A stretch of DNA of 60,000 nt from Bugula neritina (lineage: Eukaryota; Bryozoa; Gymnolaemata; Cheilostomatida; Bugulidae). Positions 24,015-38,000 of this stretch are shown one piece after another. The position numbers and the translations under genes were made by a program. The first letter of the stretch is position 1. The number at the start of each line of letters is the position of its first letter. The notes below the pieces were generated by a model that had not been told where the DNA came from, did no database searches, and was given only the letters and a program-made list of their open reading frames with translations. The stretch is taken from the NCBI GenBank assembly GCA_964035545.1, contig OZ037765.1:23440004-23500003 (forward strand), in the 5' to 3' direction.

Positions 24015-27000
24015 ACTATTGTTGTGCTTTTGTAATGTTATTCTTAAGTGATTTTTTAAAGTTGGTATCATTGTGGGTATATTCTCAAGTAACTGTCAAT
24101 TTGTGTTAAAATGCATTCCATTTCTTATTAGTTTTATCAACTCTTGCTGCTCGAAAACATTCCATATTTCAATTAACTAAACTTACTTTATATCCTGCAT
24201 TCCTAATCAGTTAGACCAAGAAATGTAATTTTTGTTACTAAAAGCTTTTTTTGTATATAGTTCATAATTCAATATTATTTCTTACTTTAAAGCTCCTATG
24301 TAAATGGTACACAATCTGTGCTTGTATATGGCAAAGGTTGTTATATATATATTTTTATTATTATATAAATAAAGCATTTACTTTGTCAACTTTATTCTTT
24401 GTACATTGATGTAAAGCATAGAAATGAGTCATTTCTGTCCATTTAAGTTCCTAATACTTTCCAACAGTAAAGCTTAAGTCATAACTCAATAAACGGCTAA
24501 CGGATTACCCACGTTTGTTTGCTTTGGGTGGACAACTCTACATCACTAAAGTTTGTTTGTGAATTGTCATTAAATATATAAATACTTTTGTATAATCAAT
24601 ATCCCATTGCAGGATCGTAATTTAAGTAGACTGAAAGGCTTTATCTAGTAACAACTATATTAAAATACTATCCACAAGTGAGTGTTGAATGATGCGAGAA
24701 ATATATGTGCATGATTAGGCAGCATTAAAACTTCAACTAGCTGAAATAATTTATAAATAATGTACAAAAACTCACAACTCTGGCGGATTGTGCCCAAGCT
24801 CAACTAACTATTATGCTGTAATCTTTGGAGCGCAATGCTAATAGTTAGAGTTTAGACTGTGCACCACTACATTTGAATTTAAAGCCTGTGTGTTGTATCT
24901 GAGCTAAGCTAAGGTGTGTCCTAAGGTATATCTTGACATGGGCTTCCTTGCACCCATGATAGTGCTTTTTTGCTAAAAAATATTTTTTTATATTTGCAGT
25001 TGTTGTAGAATGATATGAGATGTAAGCTATTGTTTTATAACGATTCCAATTTTTGATCGTCTTAATTTGTCCTACCTCAGCTCTTGTGGATTATAGGACT
25101 TTTTGTGGCAGCATAATTGATGCAGCTTTATAGCTAGTTACTGTAAGGTTTATATAAATTGTGCATGTTTTTGTTGGTTAGTTTAATTTTTGTGTGATAT
25201 AAGAAGCATTTTGCAATCTTCTTTTGCAATATGTATTTCTTAGCAGTTCTTTGGTTTTGACCCCGGCTATAATATTTGTTTATACTATATAGTGCAAGAT
25301 ATACATAATATTATTATGTAGCAGTCTTCTGAATCAAATTATTGTGAGAGATAATGTAACTAATTTGCAATAGACTATGGCTTATATGAATTTTGCAGTT
25401 TCTAAAACCAAATAAAATATATGGTTTTCCATATTCATTTGTAAGCTATCTAATATAAAAGTAAGTAAGCCATAAGTATAATATTCTTATAATGCAAAGG
25501 CCAAAAGTAAGAGAGGGCGTGTCCTATGTCTTGCTACACTTTGAACCCAAAAGTCAAAACACCAATCACAATTGAGAATTGAGTTCCGGAGGCCAATTGG
25601 AAGTGCCAACTAGCAATTCAATTTAAAATTATTTTAAACTTAGACCGCATTTAAATAATAATTAATATTTATATTAAATTATTATGCATTATCATTATGA
25701 TTATCATTATAAGTAATTTATACTTATATTTAAATTTCAATTTATACTTATAGTGTTATACTAATACTGACACTAACAATCTTAGAGTTAGTGTTAGTGA
25801 GTAGGTATTCTATGGCTATAGTCATAGTCAATGTCATACTCATAGTCATACTCATACTCATACTGATACTCATAGTCATAGTCATACTCATACTGATACT
25901 CATACTGATACTGATAGTATCACTGTGGTAGTGATACTTATACTCATAGTCATAGTCACTATCATAGTGATAGTCATACTGATGGTCTAAGTCATAATCA
26001 CTATGAACTATGAAGTATGATAGTGACACTCATACACTCATACATACTTTGAAACTCTTTGAGATTTAATTTTATTCACAAATTGAAGTTGATAAAATAG
26101 AAATAGTAGTTCACTAATACTAATAGTAATAGTAATTCAAAGATTTCGACACCACTCCAATACAATAGCCAATAGGCAGTAAGACGATTTGACAAGATTG
26201 TATGCTGAATTTAATTGTTATCACTTGAAGACTAAAGTTTCACTTGAAGGTGATAGGTTTTATAAACTTTAACATAAAGCATTTGTCTTTGAAACTGCAC
26301 CAAAACTAACACAATTGATATCATACTCTTATAGTCATACTGATAGTGATACTGTGACAGTTTGGTCGTTTTGACTGCGAGGTTGGGCAGCATTATTATT
26401 TACTTAATGATATCTATGATTCTATCAGTATCACTATATAATACACAAATCACGTAAATTATTAACTCATAACTGTAAGTACTACAAGTTTTAAATCATA
26501 TTATTGTGGCTCATTATTATTGTGGCTATATCAATATGAATATATACTATAGCTACATATTATATAGACCATCATCAAAAATGAAATTTCATCTCATCTC
26601 AGATATTGGTTTGTGACTCATGATGAGTGATTAGGTTGAACACTCATGAAAACATTTTAACAATGTTTTTTACAAAATGCTTTTAGTTCTGAATATTTAC
26701 GTATTGTGTTTTAAAAGCTATAAACTGATAAGGTAATGATTTAAAATATACGGTAGCTAATCAAAGATGTTATTTTTTTATTCAAGCCATGTCACCAGAC
26801 CCAAGCAAAATTGAGATCGTTGTAATTTAAATCTTTTGCTTGATTACTTGGTTATGTTATGTGTTGCTATGCGATAACTAATCATTGGCTCCAGGATATT
26901 AAAATTAGCCAAATCACAGCATCAAGTCAAAAGCCATAGTTTAAGACTTGCGGGCTACCTGTGGGTCTTTAGATTGTGTCAATCAATATCTGGTTTTTAC

Positions 27001-27017
27001 GCCTTTGCAGGGTATAA
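24015..27017. other. Intergenic region between two co-oriented genes
   Basis: This holds the 3' flank of the transferrin-like gene (AATAAA at 24368-24373), then AT-rich DNA without supportable exons, the simple-repeat block at about 25680-26040 and a second short TCATACTGATAGTGATACTG run near 26335. A CAG/G acceptor-like site at about 27010, just before the menorin start codon, suggests that a 5' untranslated exon may lie upstream. Confidence 0.6.
25740..26040. repeat. Degenerate hexanucleotide (CATACT/CATAGT) simple repeat
   Basis: A roughly 250-bp run of six-base words CATACT, CATAGT and GATACT with scattered substitutions. It contains an internal inverted pair AGTATCAC/AGTGATACT near 25916-25937. 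Because all three reading frames avoid many stops, it yields a spurious minus-strand ORF of alternating Ser-Met and Tyr-Asp, which is not a gene. Confidence 0.9.
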
Positions 27018-30000
27018 ATGCTTTCTAAAAGATATTCTACAATGAAGCACAGAATTGCTGTTTACTTCCGGAAGTGTAACCTAAAAATCGCACTATCTTT
27101 AGTGGTGATATTTTTTCTCTATAAATGGATGAATAAATGTATGTATTTCTTGATAAATCTCAAAGCATTCTTTTTTTTCTAAGCCGAGTTCAGATTATTT
27201 TTTTACATATTTATATATGGTTTATGCTATTATTTTGTTCGATTAACAACGTTTTGTAACATGCAGCATATCTGCAGCTATCAACCCTCAAATTAAAGTT
27301 TACACAGATATTTTCGATAAAATAAAACAAGAAATGTTTCACCTTAATATACATATATTGTTAGTGCCACGAATGCCAGACGCGCCTGTTGTGTCTGAGG
27401 TAGATGCAATGGATTTTTTTGAAAGTAAGCTAAAGGGAGACGGGCTGAATTTTACATGGGCACATGCTACCAACAGCTTAGAACAGCTTCATAATGCCCA
27501 AAAAGGTACACATATTGATTCCCACTGTTATTAACATATTTTCTCAATATTACTGAAGTTTTAGGTTTTTCTTTAGTAAGTTATCTCACATTAGTTGCAT
27601 CTATATTTGTGTAGCTAAAGTTTATGGCATAGAGGCTGACGTAGTTCTTAAAAATGAAGGAACTAGCCACCAAGAACAACTGCCAATAATGGCTCATCCC
27701 CCAAAGCTACGCAGTGATCTCACTCTGCAGATGTTTCTACATGAAACTATTTTAGGAGAATCACTGATTAAATTGGATTTTAAGACACTGTTGGCTGTAG
27801 AGTTATCTTTGCAAATAATCAATGAAGTTGCCGATAATGTAAGTTGGCTGTATTTATATCAAGTGCTTATCTTATTGGCTGTTGCTAATATGAATAGTTC
27901 ACTTCCCAAATAACTTCAAAAAGTTGTATTTTGGCTCTGAAATTTCAAGCATATAAAATTGTTTCAATAACAATAATATGTTTCAAAATATCATCAGTGT
28001 TCTATTATAAGCAGTTATCTATTTGTAGAAGTAAGACATGTTGACTGTTAAGTGCAATTTGTTTATTGCAATTATCTGTTATAATTTAAGCTATTTAATT
28101 CCTTTAGATTAAGGTACCTGTATGGCTAAATGCTGATATACTTCAAGGTCCTGGAGATGCTCCACCGCCAAGCACACCTGCATCTTCATTTATTAACAAG
28201 CTATCATCGGGGTTTCATTTCTGCACTATATCTTTGGGCTGGACTACTAACACACACCATCCGGTACCATATACGTAAGCGTGTACAATTCCTTGAAAAA
28301 TAGCTAGCATTGTTTGGATTTTAACATCAACAGTCACTAATATTGACAGCAGTGAGAAATAAACATTTATGACACTCAGTCACTTAGTGATTACCTAGTA
28401 AGTCTATTATTAAGGACTGAATGGTGAACTTATTAAAAACCCACCTCATATTTTACTCTCATTTCACATGACCCACTGTGCTAGGTAAATTTGATGTCTT
28501 CAGAATAATAAATTACAATCAATTTATTTCACATTTAATAAAAGTAGCTGAAGATTTTTCTAATGATGTTTACTATAGTCTTGTAGTTAACAATATTTTC
28601 AGTTTTGAAAATATTTGTTGATTATTAGTAGTATATTTTGTTCATTTTTTCATGCAGCTGGTCTAATGTGTATGAGATGTATACAACAATCATGTCCACT
28701 GGAATATCAAAACGAAAGCTCACATTTCCTGTTGCTGCTGCAATGCTGAAAAACTCCGTCATACAACTGAAATGGCTTTGTGAGCATTTCGACTCAACAC
28801 TCACAGTGTGGCAGTCATCAGAGGATGATCATGTGGACATCAGTGAACTCGTGTATTTGAGATCAAAATTTCCCAAAGACAAAATTTACTATGATCTTAT
28901 GCCTAACACAATGGAGAAGTTTAGACATGTGGCTAATAATTCTGACATGTTGACACAAGGTAACTTCTTCCCACATTGTGTTGGTGCTTACTGTTGAGTT
29001 TATTTGTAAATCTGATGTCATATAAATTAGCAAATATGTAACCAAAAATATGTTAATTTGTTGGTAATGCTGCAAAAACTCATGAATCCTAGCTTAGTGA
29101 TTTGACCTTTAACCTTTTATGTTGCCGTGCACAGCTCATCGTACTAGAGAGGAATATAGTGTGGACACAACTAAATGGGTTCTTAAAGTCTCTAATCTAC
29201 ATTCCAGCGATCTGAAGGTAGGGGAGGATGTGGTTTGGCTCAGTGGGCCTGAGGCTCAGCTAAAGAGTTTCAGAAGAGTAACGACCAGCAAGCACATGCT
29301 TATAAGAGGTAGTGAGTTGTAGTCATGACGGGGTAGCTGTAGCATGTAACCATTCAACAAGTATTCATTATCTTGAGCAGATGCTTATTAAATTATTGTT
29401 CTACAAAGAATTATTTTGTTAGAAAAATAGTCATTTATTGTACAAGTAATTATTTCATAAACTTCTTTGTAGGAGCTGTGTCTTTCATAGCAAAGAATTT
29501 CACTGAACAGTCATATAAATCTAGTCTACAAATATTTGTTTTTGGAGAAGACCACTTGGATAATCACCCGTCTGGTATTCGTTGTTCTATCGACAACTCC
29601 GGTAGAATGATTATTGCATCTGATCATGTTGAGGGCTCAAGTGTAAGTTATAAATATTCCCAGTCTAAATAACATGAATTTTACACGCTGATTCTGGAAG
29701 GAAGAACTTTTAGCTTTTTGTTTGAAGTAATATGCAGCTTGGTAGTTGCTTTGATAAGAGTCTTTACCTGCTGATTTTCAAGACTAATCTTAGTTGCATA
29801 GATTTTAGTGCATTTGTGTGAAAGATGACAGATGATATGATTTTCAGTATACATAGTAAAGTTGAAAACAAAAAACAACTTTTGCACTTCAAGAAAACAG
29901 TAACATTTCTAGTTTCTAAAACTTTTTGCAAAATTAATATTGGACTATTAGAACACATTTTAACAGCAACTCTGCTGTATATAGATACATGCATAAGTTC

Positions 30001-30824
30001 AACTTTGTAAGTCTTACAACAGTAATTTGTCTAAAATTACATCCCCATATTTAGTTAAAATTTTCTCCTGGCTAAAATCATTTGTAAAAACATTCTTTTT
30101 ACAAAAATGCTTCTACATCCAGTTTTAATTTTTATATTGTTATAATTTGTAGCATTATACTGGTTAGATTAGACTAGTCTTAGTTTTTGAGTTATAATAG
30201 AAAATTGTAGGGAATGGGAGCCCTTTTAGTTATTGAACATATATTAGTACTTATATATTATTCTCAAATTGCTCCCAGTCTAAGTTTAAAGTTTTTTGTA
30301 GAGTAAGATGAACTTGGGATACTTACAGCTTTTTAATCTCACTGAAGAGTGAACTAAAGTTTTCTTAAAGCTATTGAGGAAAAATTCTGAAATAAGATTC
30401 TATTTACATTTCTAATGATACTTTTATAGTTGCTTTGCTTTCTGGTGGGCAGGTTGAGCGAATTTCAAATGTCTTATTGCTACTGAAAAAGCCTGTTGTC
30501 AGCCTCTTATACTGATATATTGTAACTTTTCTGAGTCTTGTAGATTGTTTATTATATATAATTTGTTTGCAGCTATACTTAGACAAAGATGCTGGAGTCT
30601 CTAGAAGTTCTTGCTACCACTTTGAACTTAGAATATCAGGCTACACCGTGGAGTTTTCAGCTTCTGCCCCTAAATTTGACTGTAATGTTATGCAGGAATT
30701 ACATAGGCCCCAGTCTATTAAAACAGAATTAGATAGTAAAGGATTACTCGATCCATTTTACTTGATAATGAGAAATGGTAGAAGTGACGGTTATGCTATA
30801 CTAGAGCAACTCAAAATAACCTGA
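27018..30824 (+). CDS. Menorin / FAM151 family (DUF2181) membrane-anchored protein
   Basis: Eight exons join in frame to 545 aa: 27018-27138, 27278-27505, 27615-27838, 28108-28274, 28658-28959, 29135-29308, 29473-29642, 30573-30824. A basic N-terminus followed by IALSLVVIFFLY (about 26-36) is a type II signal anchor. The DUF2181 domain (about 97-305) shows the family signatures WAHATNS (His103), GIEADVVL (Glu123, Asp125), PIMAHPP (His144), IKLDFK, PVWLNADIL, SLGWTT, LTFPV, LTVW, YYDL. The family belongs to the PLC-like phosphodiesterase superfamily; the His/Glu/Asp set matches its putative active site, although catalysis is unproven. C. elegans MNR-1 acts in skin to shape sensory dendrites with L1CAM-type partners. 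About 230 extra residues follow the domain. The splice into exon 2 could alternatively use an acceptor 11 bases upstream with a different donor. AATAAA lies at 31419-31424. Confidence 0.93.
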
Positions 30825-32074
30825 TACTAGATAAAATTTGTATTTACCAGAATTCGTCCAGGGCCTGTCCACTTAAAATTCCTTTATTGAGTACCGCTTT
30901 TAATAACGATTCCAGCAAGCAATTAGTGGTAGATTTTATTGATTTTGTTATTTAATGGTGTTTAACCATAATGACTAATTATTTTTCTAACTTTTTGTTG
31001 TTGAATATAGCTAAGTAATAATTTCAATACAGCTGGAGCTGCTGGACCTAAATTAATCTTTATTTAAGCTGCAAACTGCCTGCCGGCTGAATCTTCAAGT
31101 AGACACACCTTTTACATTGTCATGGCCAAGTACTCGCACCTATGTTTGGGCCTTAGCTTGCCTTGACCAGCTCTGGCATCAGTCTTTACTCTAAGTGTAA
31201 AATTTGTCCATCCTTTAGCTTCTGGCTATACATTGTATTATATCACATACTTCACGCTAAGCTTGTGCTGTCCCAAATTTTGCCTATTCTTGTACATAAA
31301 CTTTTACTATGCAAAAAATGTCATTTATTTTGAAAATCATTATTTCTAAATTTATTTAAGCTTCCAGATCACAAAAATACATAAAATTATACTGTATATT
31401 TTGTAAATATTGTTTTTGAATAAACTATTTCTCTTATTTTCGCAAGAAAATTTCTTTAAATATTTTGCTTCTTTTACAGTTATGTAATTCTTTTGCAACA
31501 GTGTAATGCCTACTCGACAAAAATAGTAAGCCCAAGTCTAAATTATGTGAAGAAATTTATCTTGAGCTGAAATCAGCACAATGGTTGACAGAAAGAGACC
31601 GGTGAAGTGCAGCTCCTTTAACATATTCTGACCAAGCCAACTCTCTTTGCTTGTCAATCAACTGTGTTTTATCTCTCATATTGTCCTTAGATGTTAAGTA
31701 TGAACTGCAAATACGCGTACAAGGTAAAAGCATAAGGTAAGCTATCCTACTGTAGCAAAACCATAATGAAGATGTTACATTCACAGATATAAACAAAACT
31801 ATTGCTCTACTCCAACGTATAACCCGTTCTGATTAAATTGTATAAGAAAATAAATTTGCATTCAATTGTTCATTGAGCAGTTATAACAAATGGTTGTTCA
31901 CAACGTAATACATTAATGAATAAAAAAATTGATGAGTAGAGACAAAAGTGTACAACATGTTAATGTTAGCACAGCAATCACAGTTAAACTAGAAGAGCAA
32001 CACCAGACGGCAGTATTATCAGTTATTGTAAAACTACAAGCTATAAGCATGCCAGTTAGTAGAAGCAGCCACAG
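30825..32074. other. Convergent intergenic region, menorin / LRR gene
   Basis: Menorin 3' flank with AATAAA at 31419-31424. A less AT-rich stretch at about 31054-31194 has a 45-codon open frame without a start codon on the plus strand; no family resemblance was recognised. The rest is featureless. No poly(A) signal was confidently assigned for the minus-strand LRR gene. Confidence 0.6.
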
Positions 32075-35000
32075 TTAGCAGTCTTGTGTCTCATATTCAA
32101 GGGACTCGGTGGAGTTAAAATGAGGCAAGCCACTCAATCCCGCTGACCTTCTAAAGGATGAATTCGTTGGCCGAAACTTGTATTGCTGCCATTCCAATTG
32201 TTTATTATAAGTAGAATCTAAAATATTACAATGAACCATTTGTAATTAATTCCGTTTTTTTATAGCCAATGTTTTTCTTTGTGGCAGATAAGTTTTTGTA
32301 ACCTGACGGAAGGCTGTTTATATTTATTAAAATATATAGATAAATATTTGAGCTATGAACTCAATACAAGTTCAATGTTTGATGGCTGCAAAAATTGGTT
32401 TCACAATTAACTATCAGAATACTCAAGCTAATGAATTATTTAAAAACATTCATGCCCAAAATGTGCTATAAAATCATTTGCTTGGGTAAAGTGTTTCTGC
32501 ATTTTTATATTACATAAATTTTTTTATTAGGCAGCTCTGCTTCAAGACAAACACTTTTTGGGCATTGTCAAATGAAAATGTATACGTGTTTCAATTAACA
32601 TATTTAAACAATAAATTACATTCAGCTAAAATTGTCACTATATATATATTTTAGTTAATTAGAGTTTTTCCACTATAATTTAATAATCCATTATTATTGA
32701 AAGTATATGGAAAAACCAATATTGCTACTACTTACAATTATTAAAATACAGTAATTTGATTGAGCTTTTAAAATATACGTATACAAAGTGCTTAAGGAAA
32801 ACAGAATCTATAGTCAGATATAAGCAACAATTTTAAAGTCACTGATAATGTATTGCCAGCTTAGATATATTTTTTCTATTGCCAGTAATTCTAGGCCATG
32901 ATAGCAGATAGTTTTACATGAAATCATTATACATGAAGAGCCAAAACGACAAAATTAAAAATAAATTTTTACTAGTAAAATTTTTCTTACTTCTAGAGGT
33001 AGTTTTACTTGAATAGGTGGTGGCAGACAACTGCCTGTGGCTCTTTGTCTTGGCAAACCTGTAATGAACAATTAGAAAATTTTAGCATGTGTGCTAAAAT
33101 CTGCAGCATTAATACTTTACATAGGCTGTAAACACATCAGGCAGTCTGACATCAGAGTTTAGAACTATTTATACATTTGTTAAATTTATTGTCACAAGTT
33201 CTCCCTACATTACATACAATATGATGTGACTGACAGACTAATCACAAAATTTTACGCAATTTTTAAAAACTATTAGCTTATAATAAATTATTATACTTTA
33301 GAATTTTGCCCACAATATGATCTGTTCTAAATGACTCATGTAAATGCATTGCAATTTATGACTTCAGATTTTTGATGAAGTATGGAAATAATTAGAATAT
33401 GTACATTTCTGTGCCATTTTATATGAAAAAGAGTTAAACATACAATAATTAAACATCTGTCAACGGCCTATAGGTGCAATTTACATGCAGCCTGAACTTA
33501 TCAATTATTTAGTATTCAATTATAAATCATTTCAACAATAAACAGCTTCAATGGATAATAGCTGGGGAATTCCAAGATTCAACACTGATGTTACCCTATG
33601 GTTATGTAAAGTTACCTCATCGTATGAGCACTTCTAGTTCTTGCAGTGCCTTTAAGTCCATCCTTCCACCCAGGAACATGCGCACTGGATGGCCTGCTTC
33701 TCATCTCTTCTAAATGAAGGTCACGACCTCCTCCCATCCAAAGATTGGCCCATTTAACAGATACATTAGGTGTATCATCTAATAACAAAACATTACATGA
33801 CAATAAACTATAACATTCAATTTGAGCATTTACAAAATATTTTAGAATTTTTCCAAACCAATAACCTGGATTAAAGAATATGCTGAATGATGAAAAGTTT
33901 AAAACACAGTATAGAAAATAGATAGTATATTATTATGTAATATGTCACCTGGATTGTGTATTTTACTGCACCAATCAACAGATCTGCCTTCAGAGTACAC
34001 AGAATACACATCATTGTTGTAAGCAGACACCTGGGGTCTATGTAAAGTTCTGGAACAAATAAACATAAAAATCTCCAGATAGCAGCAACATATCAATAAA
34101 CTAACAACTAATGAATAAAGAAAACACAATAACAAACTAATGTTACAATACAACTAACTAATGAGCACAAAACACCTTGCATTGTGAAAAGCCCTTATTG
34201 AGCAAATACACTGTAAAACATTATATATGGTTATATATACTAATAATTGACAAAAATAAGAAGGAAGTTACAGTCAAACATTACATAATTTATATGAACA
34301 TAATTTTAGTATTGTTACAAAATAAAATACAATGTCTGAAAAACCACCGTTGATCATTTTTGACAGCTTGTAGCTAGTTTGAATGTTTTGCAAAGCGCGC
34401 CTACATTGCTAACAAGAGGACCCTGGTACTTACATAAATATCTACTGTCATGAATAACCAGTGTAAAAAGCATGCATTTTATGGTATAAACATTAGTTGC
34501 GTGTCTAGATTAAACTGGGTCAGTTGAGAGATTATAAAAGTGGTCTCAGAATATCTCACACAGGTTGCTGCAAATGCTATCTTTGCTATTAACAGCCGAT
34601 AATAACAAAAATCACTCAGTCTATTGATACTAAAATTCCATCCCACAAGAGCAGTAGCTACAGGTACGACCAGCACTCACCTGAGAGCTTGCTCTGCCCT
34701 TAGCATGCCATAGACAGAGTTGATATTAGCACTATGCTGCCGGGATGTGTGGTTACTAGACCTGCTGCCGTGTCGAATCCTCATGTCGGGGGAGTTGCTG
34801 GGCGCAAAACTTCTATCAGGAATGGAATGTTCTACACATGAAATTTGTCTTCAATAAGTGGAAATATTAATAGACTAATACAAGCAAAACAAACAATTTC
34901 TACCACGGTAAAGTTAGTGGTAGTAGTAGATAAATAATTTTAAGACATTCAAATTAGCAAAGGCTGTTCAACAGTAACAGATTGTGACCCAAATTTAAAA

Positions 35001-38000
35001 GTTGTTCATTATCATAAATTCATGATCACAAATGAGCCATTTTAGCTGTGATTTCTATTTATTCAAAGCAATAAATATAAATAACTTGAAAAATTGTTCA
35101 TAATAAAAATTGTTAAGCTGGTATAATTAAAAAAAAATTAGAGTTAATAAAAAAGTTATACTAATTATGTTATTGTCACAAAGCAAACAGTCTTAAACCT
35201 CAAAAAGCTGAATACCTCAACATTGGCTTTCTAACTATCAACGTTTTGCAATACAAGTTGCATAAACCCTAAATTTTTTTACATCAAACACGTACATCAA
35301 AGATTGGCTAATATATAGTAAACATTGCATTAACTTATTCAGTTTCTCAAACCAATGGACTGTTTTTCCTGCCCAATTAAAAAAGATTAAATAATTTGAA
35401 GATCCCTATAACTGGCACATAAATTAATGGCTATAAATAAGTTAATCTATGCTATTATTAAATATTTCTATTACTTCTCAGTTATGAAGTTGAAATAGCA
35501 TAGTATGGAACTGTAGCTGCTTTTATAGATGCAATAATTAGCTTTGTAAGTATCAAACCGATAAACATATCTAATGAAATATTTTCGGAGAAGACAATCT
35601 CTATAGGATGGCAAAACTGTATATTAAACATTGACCATAATTGAATTTGAGATAAAAGCGCTTCACATTTAAGCTGCCTGTACCACCCTTACACTATGGC
35701 ATGGAGTGACTTTTATGCATATGTCCTTTTTTATATCGAAATACACTAAACTACATATACCATGCCGTAACAAAACTGAACAGCGAGAATAAGACTTTAA
35801 TTTACCAGCGTTAGATAAGGTATCTCTAATTAGGTCTTCCCTTGCCAGATCAGATAGCAATTCTTCATCACTATCACTCAGATCATTAGTTTTCTCACAT
35901 TGGTGAGACAACTCTGCAGAAGTCTTACTCTCTGCTTGTTCTATTATACCAAACTTATTATACAGAAAATAAAATCTAGAAATTGTGAAATAACTACACA
36001 TCTAAAATCACTCAAAATTAATTATTACAAACTGCTCAGAAAATTACATACACGAAAACTCTTATTGGTAAAATATTTTCAAATTATGTTAAATCTTGAA
36101 AGGCCAACTAAGCTGATTAAAGTGATCACAACTTTTGTTTGCATATTTTAGAAATTTTCAAAACTAACATGAAACATATCATTTTGCTATTATAAACTGA
36201 TTGTTGCCGCTATAGGCCATAGCCAAATGATTGATGATACAATATATTACAGGCAAGCTTTAGTAGTATGTAACTCTTCTAAAAAAAAGACAAATCTACG
36301 AGAATATTCAAGATGTCTACCTTGAGATAGTTTGAGTGAGGAGCTCTTAGGTTGCTCTGAGGCGCCAAATGACAGTCGCTGATGGGGTGGAGGAGGAGCT
36401 CCTATCTGGACAACAGACAAGTGACTTGGAGACTTGGGAGGAGAAATGTTCAATGGTGTTTTAGTAGAAGGCATCTCATTGGTTTGTTCGTGGGAGGAGA
36501 TTAGAGGTTCTGTAGTTGAGGGCATCTCAACTCTGTTGCTCAATTCAGAGGCGATTCTTTCCTGTAGACTGATGTCAGTGTTTATCTATTGGTAAAAAAT
36601 AATAAAGTAATATGTACGAACAAATACAGATGAGAAGATAAAAACAAAATGAACTTTAAAACTTTTTTTTAAGAGCTGCGGTGACTCTATTTTTATTGCC
36701 AACTGGATTACATTCTAATTTTTATTGGGGCAATAATTCCATTGAAGTTCAAGGCTTCATAACCCAGAATCAGTTATGGGGGGGGGGAGGGGGGGAGGGG
36801 AGGAGGTAACTCAAACAATTCTTTAAAGAGTAAGCTACATGTAACAGTTTTAATTGTTTAATTGTTGAGTGCAACACTTGCATTCATAAACCTCTGCAGA
36901 GTAATAAAAGCTATTGGAAAAATAATTTTTTTATAAATTTAAACCTAACTAAATCTCCTACTCTAAGAATATATACAGAATATAAGCAGAATATATACAG
37001 AATATATACATATAGCATTTATACCTCAACAGCCGACATGGTGCCATTCCTGTTTGGATCAGCAACGCTGTTGTTATTTGTCACATTGCTCTCTCTAGTA
37101 GACTCAACTGGTTCAACCAGTGACAGTTTACCAAGTTCAACATACTCAGGTATTACGTCAGTAGTGGCAGCAGTTGGTCGGGTTGGTGAGAGTAACCTAG
37201 GTGGTGTGTAGATGGGGGACGGAGCTGGCACAGAGCCAGGTTTAGGTGGACTCACAGTCAATGGATCCTGATGAGTGTTCAGATCCAGTATAAGACTAGT
37301 TCTTTCTGTAGTGTTGACCGGCTGTAAAACCAAAGAGATCTAAGAACTGTCCACAAAGTAAGCTATTGAAACTGATCAGTCAACTATTTTTCAACGGAGA
37401 GTTTATATAACAGTGTAGTTCATCACTAGCTAACTATAAAAACAGAAAACATATAATTAAATACACCAGTTGTTTCACAGTTCTAAAATTATTCAACATA
37501 AATGGAAAACTTAAACTTGTACTCAATCAGTATAACCAACCAGGTAGAGGTTTAGCTCAACGATTTACACATGCTACAAATAAATACCCACTCGATTATT
37601 TTTTGAAAAATTGATTATTTTTTGAAAAATTCAAAATCATTATTAGGTAACATCAGTAAGAGAATCCAACACAGAATATGAAACACCCACCATTGGTACG
37701 GTTATAGAAGTGACACCTCCGGAAGAATGATGATGTGTGGATGCATCATCCAGCTGAGAAAGTGGTCTGGTTAATAAGCTAGCATCTTCAACATAATGCA
37801 GTGTCACTCTACAAGACATGGACAATATAATAATTTCACTTGACCCTTGAACTTAGTTCTAGTGCAATACTACAAACCATGTAGTAAATGCCAATGAGGT
37901 ATAAACTCAGCTCTCTCAATGATACATGAAACTTTTGAACATTTGTTATTGCAAAGCAAATAATCACTACTTGTTTGTCAATTTACAAGGAAATATGACA

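Noticed and set aside
25748-26029. 93-codon minus-strand ORF of alternating Ser-Met and Tyr-Asp residues
   Set aside because: It is the translation of a degenerate hexanucleotide repeat; no start context, splice sites or homology.
26578-26600. CATCTCATCTCAG as a reverse-strand LINE tail
   Set aside because: Only two units and no adjacent hairpin or coding remnant.
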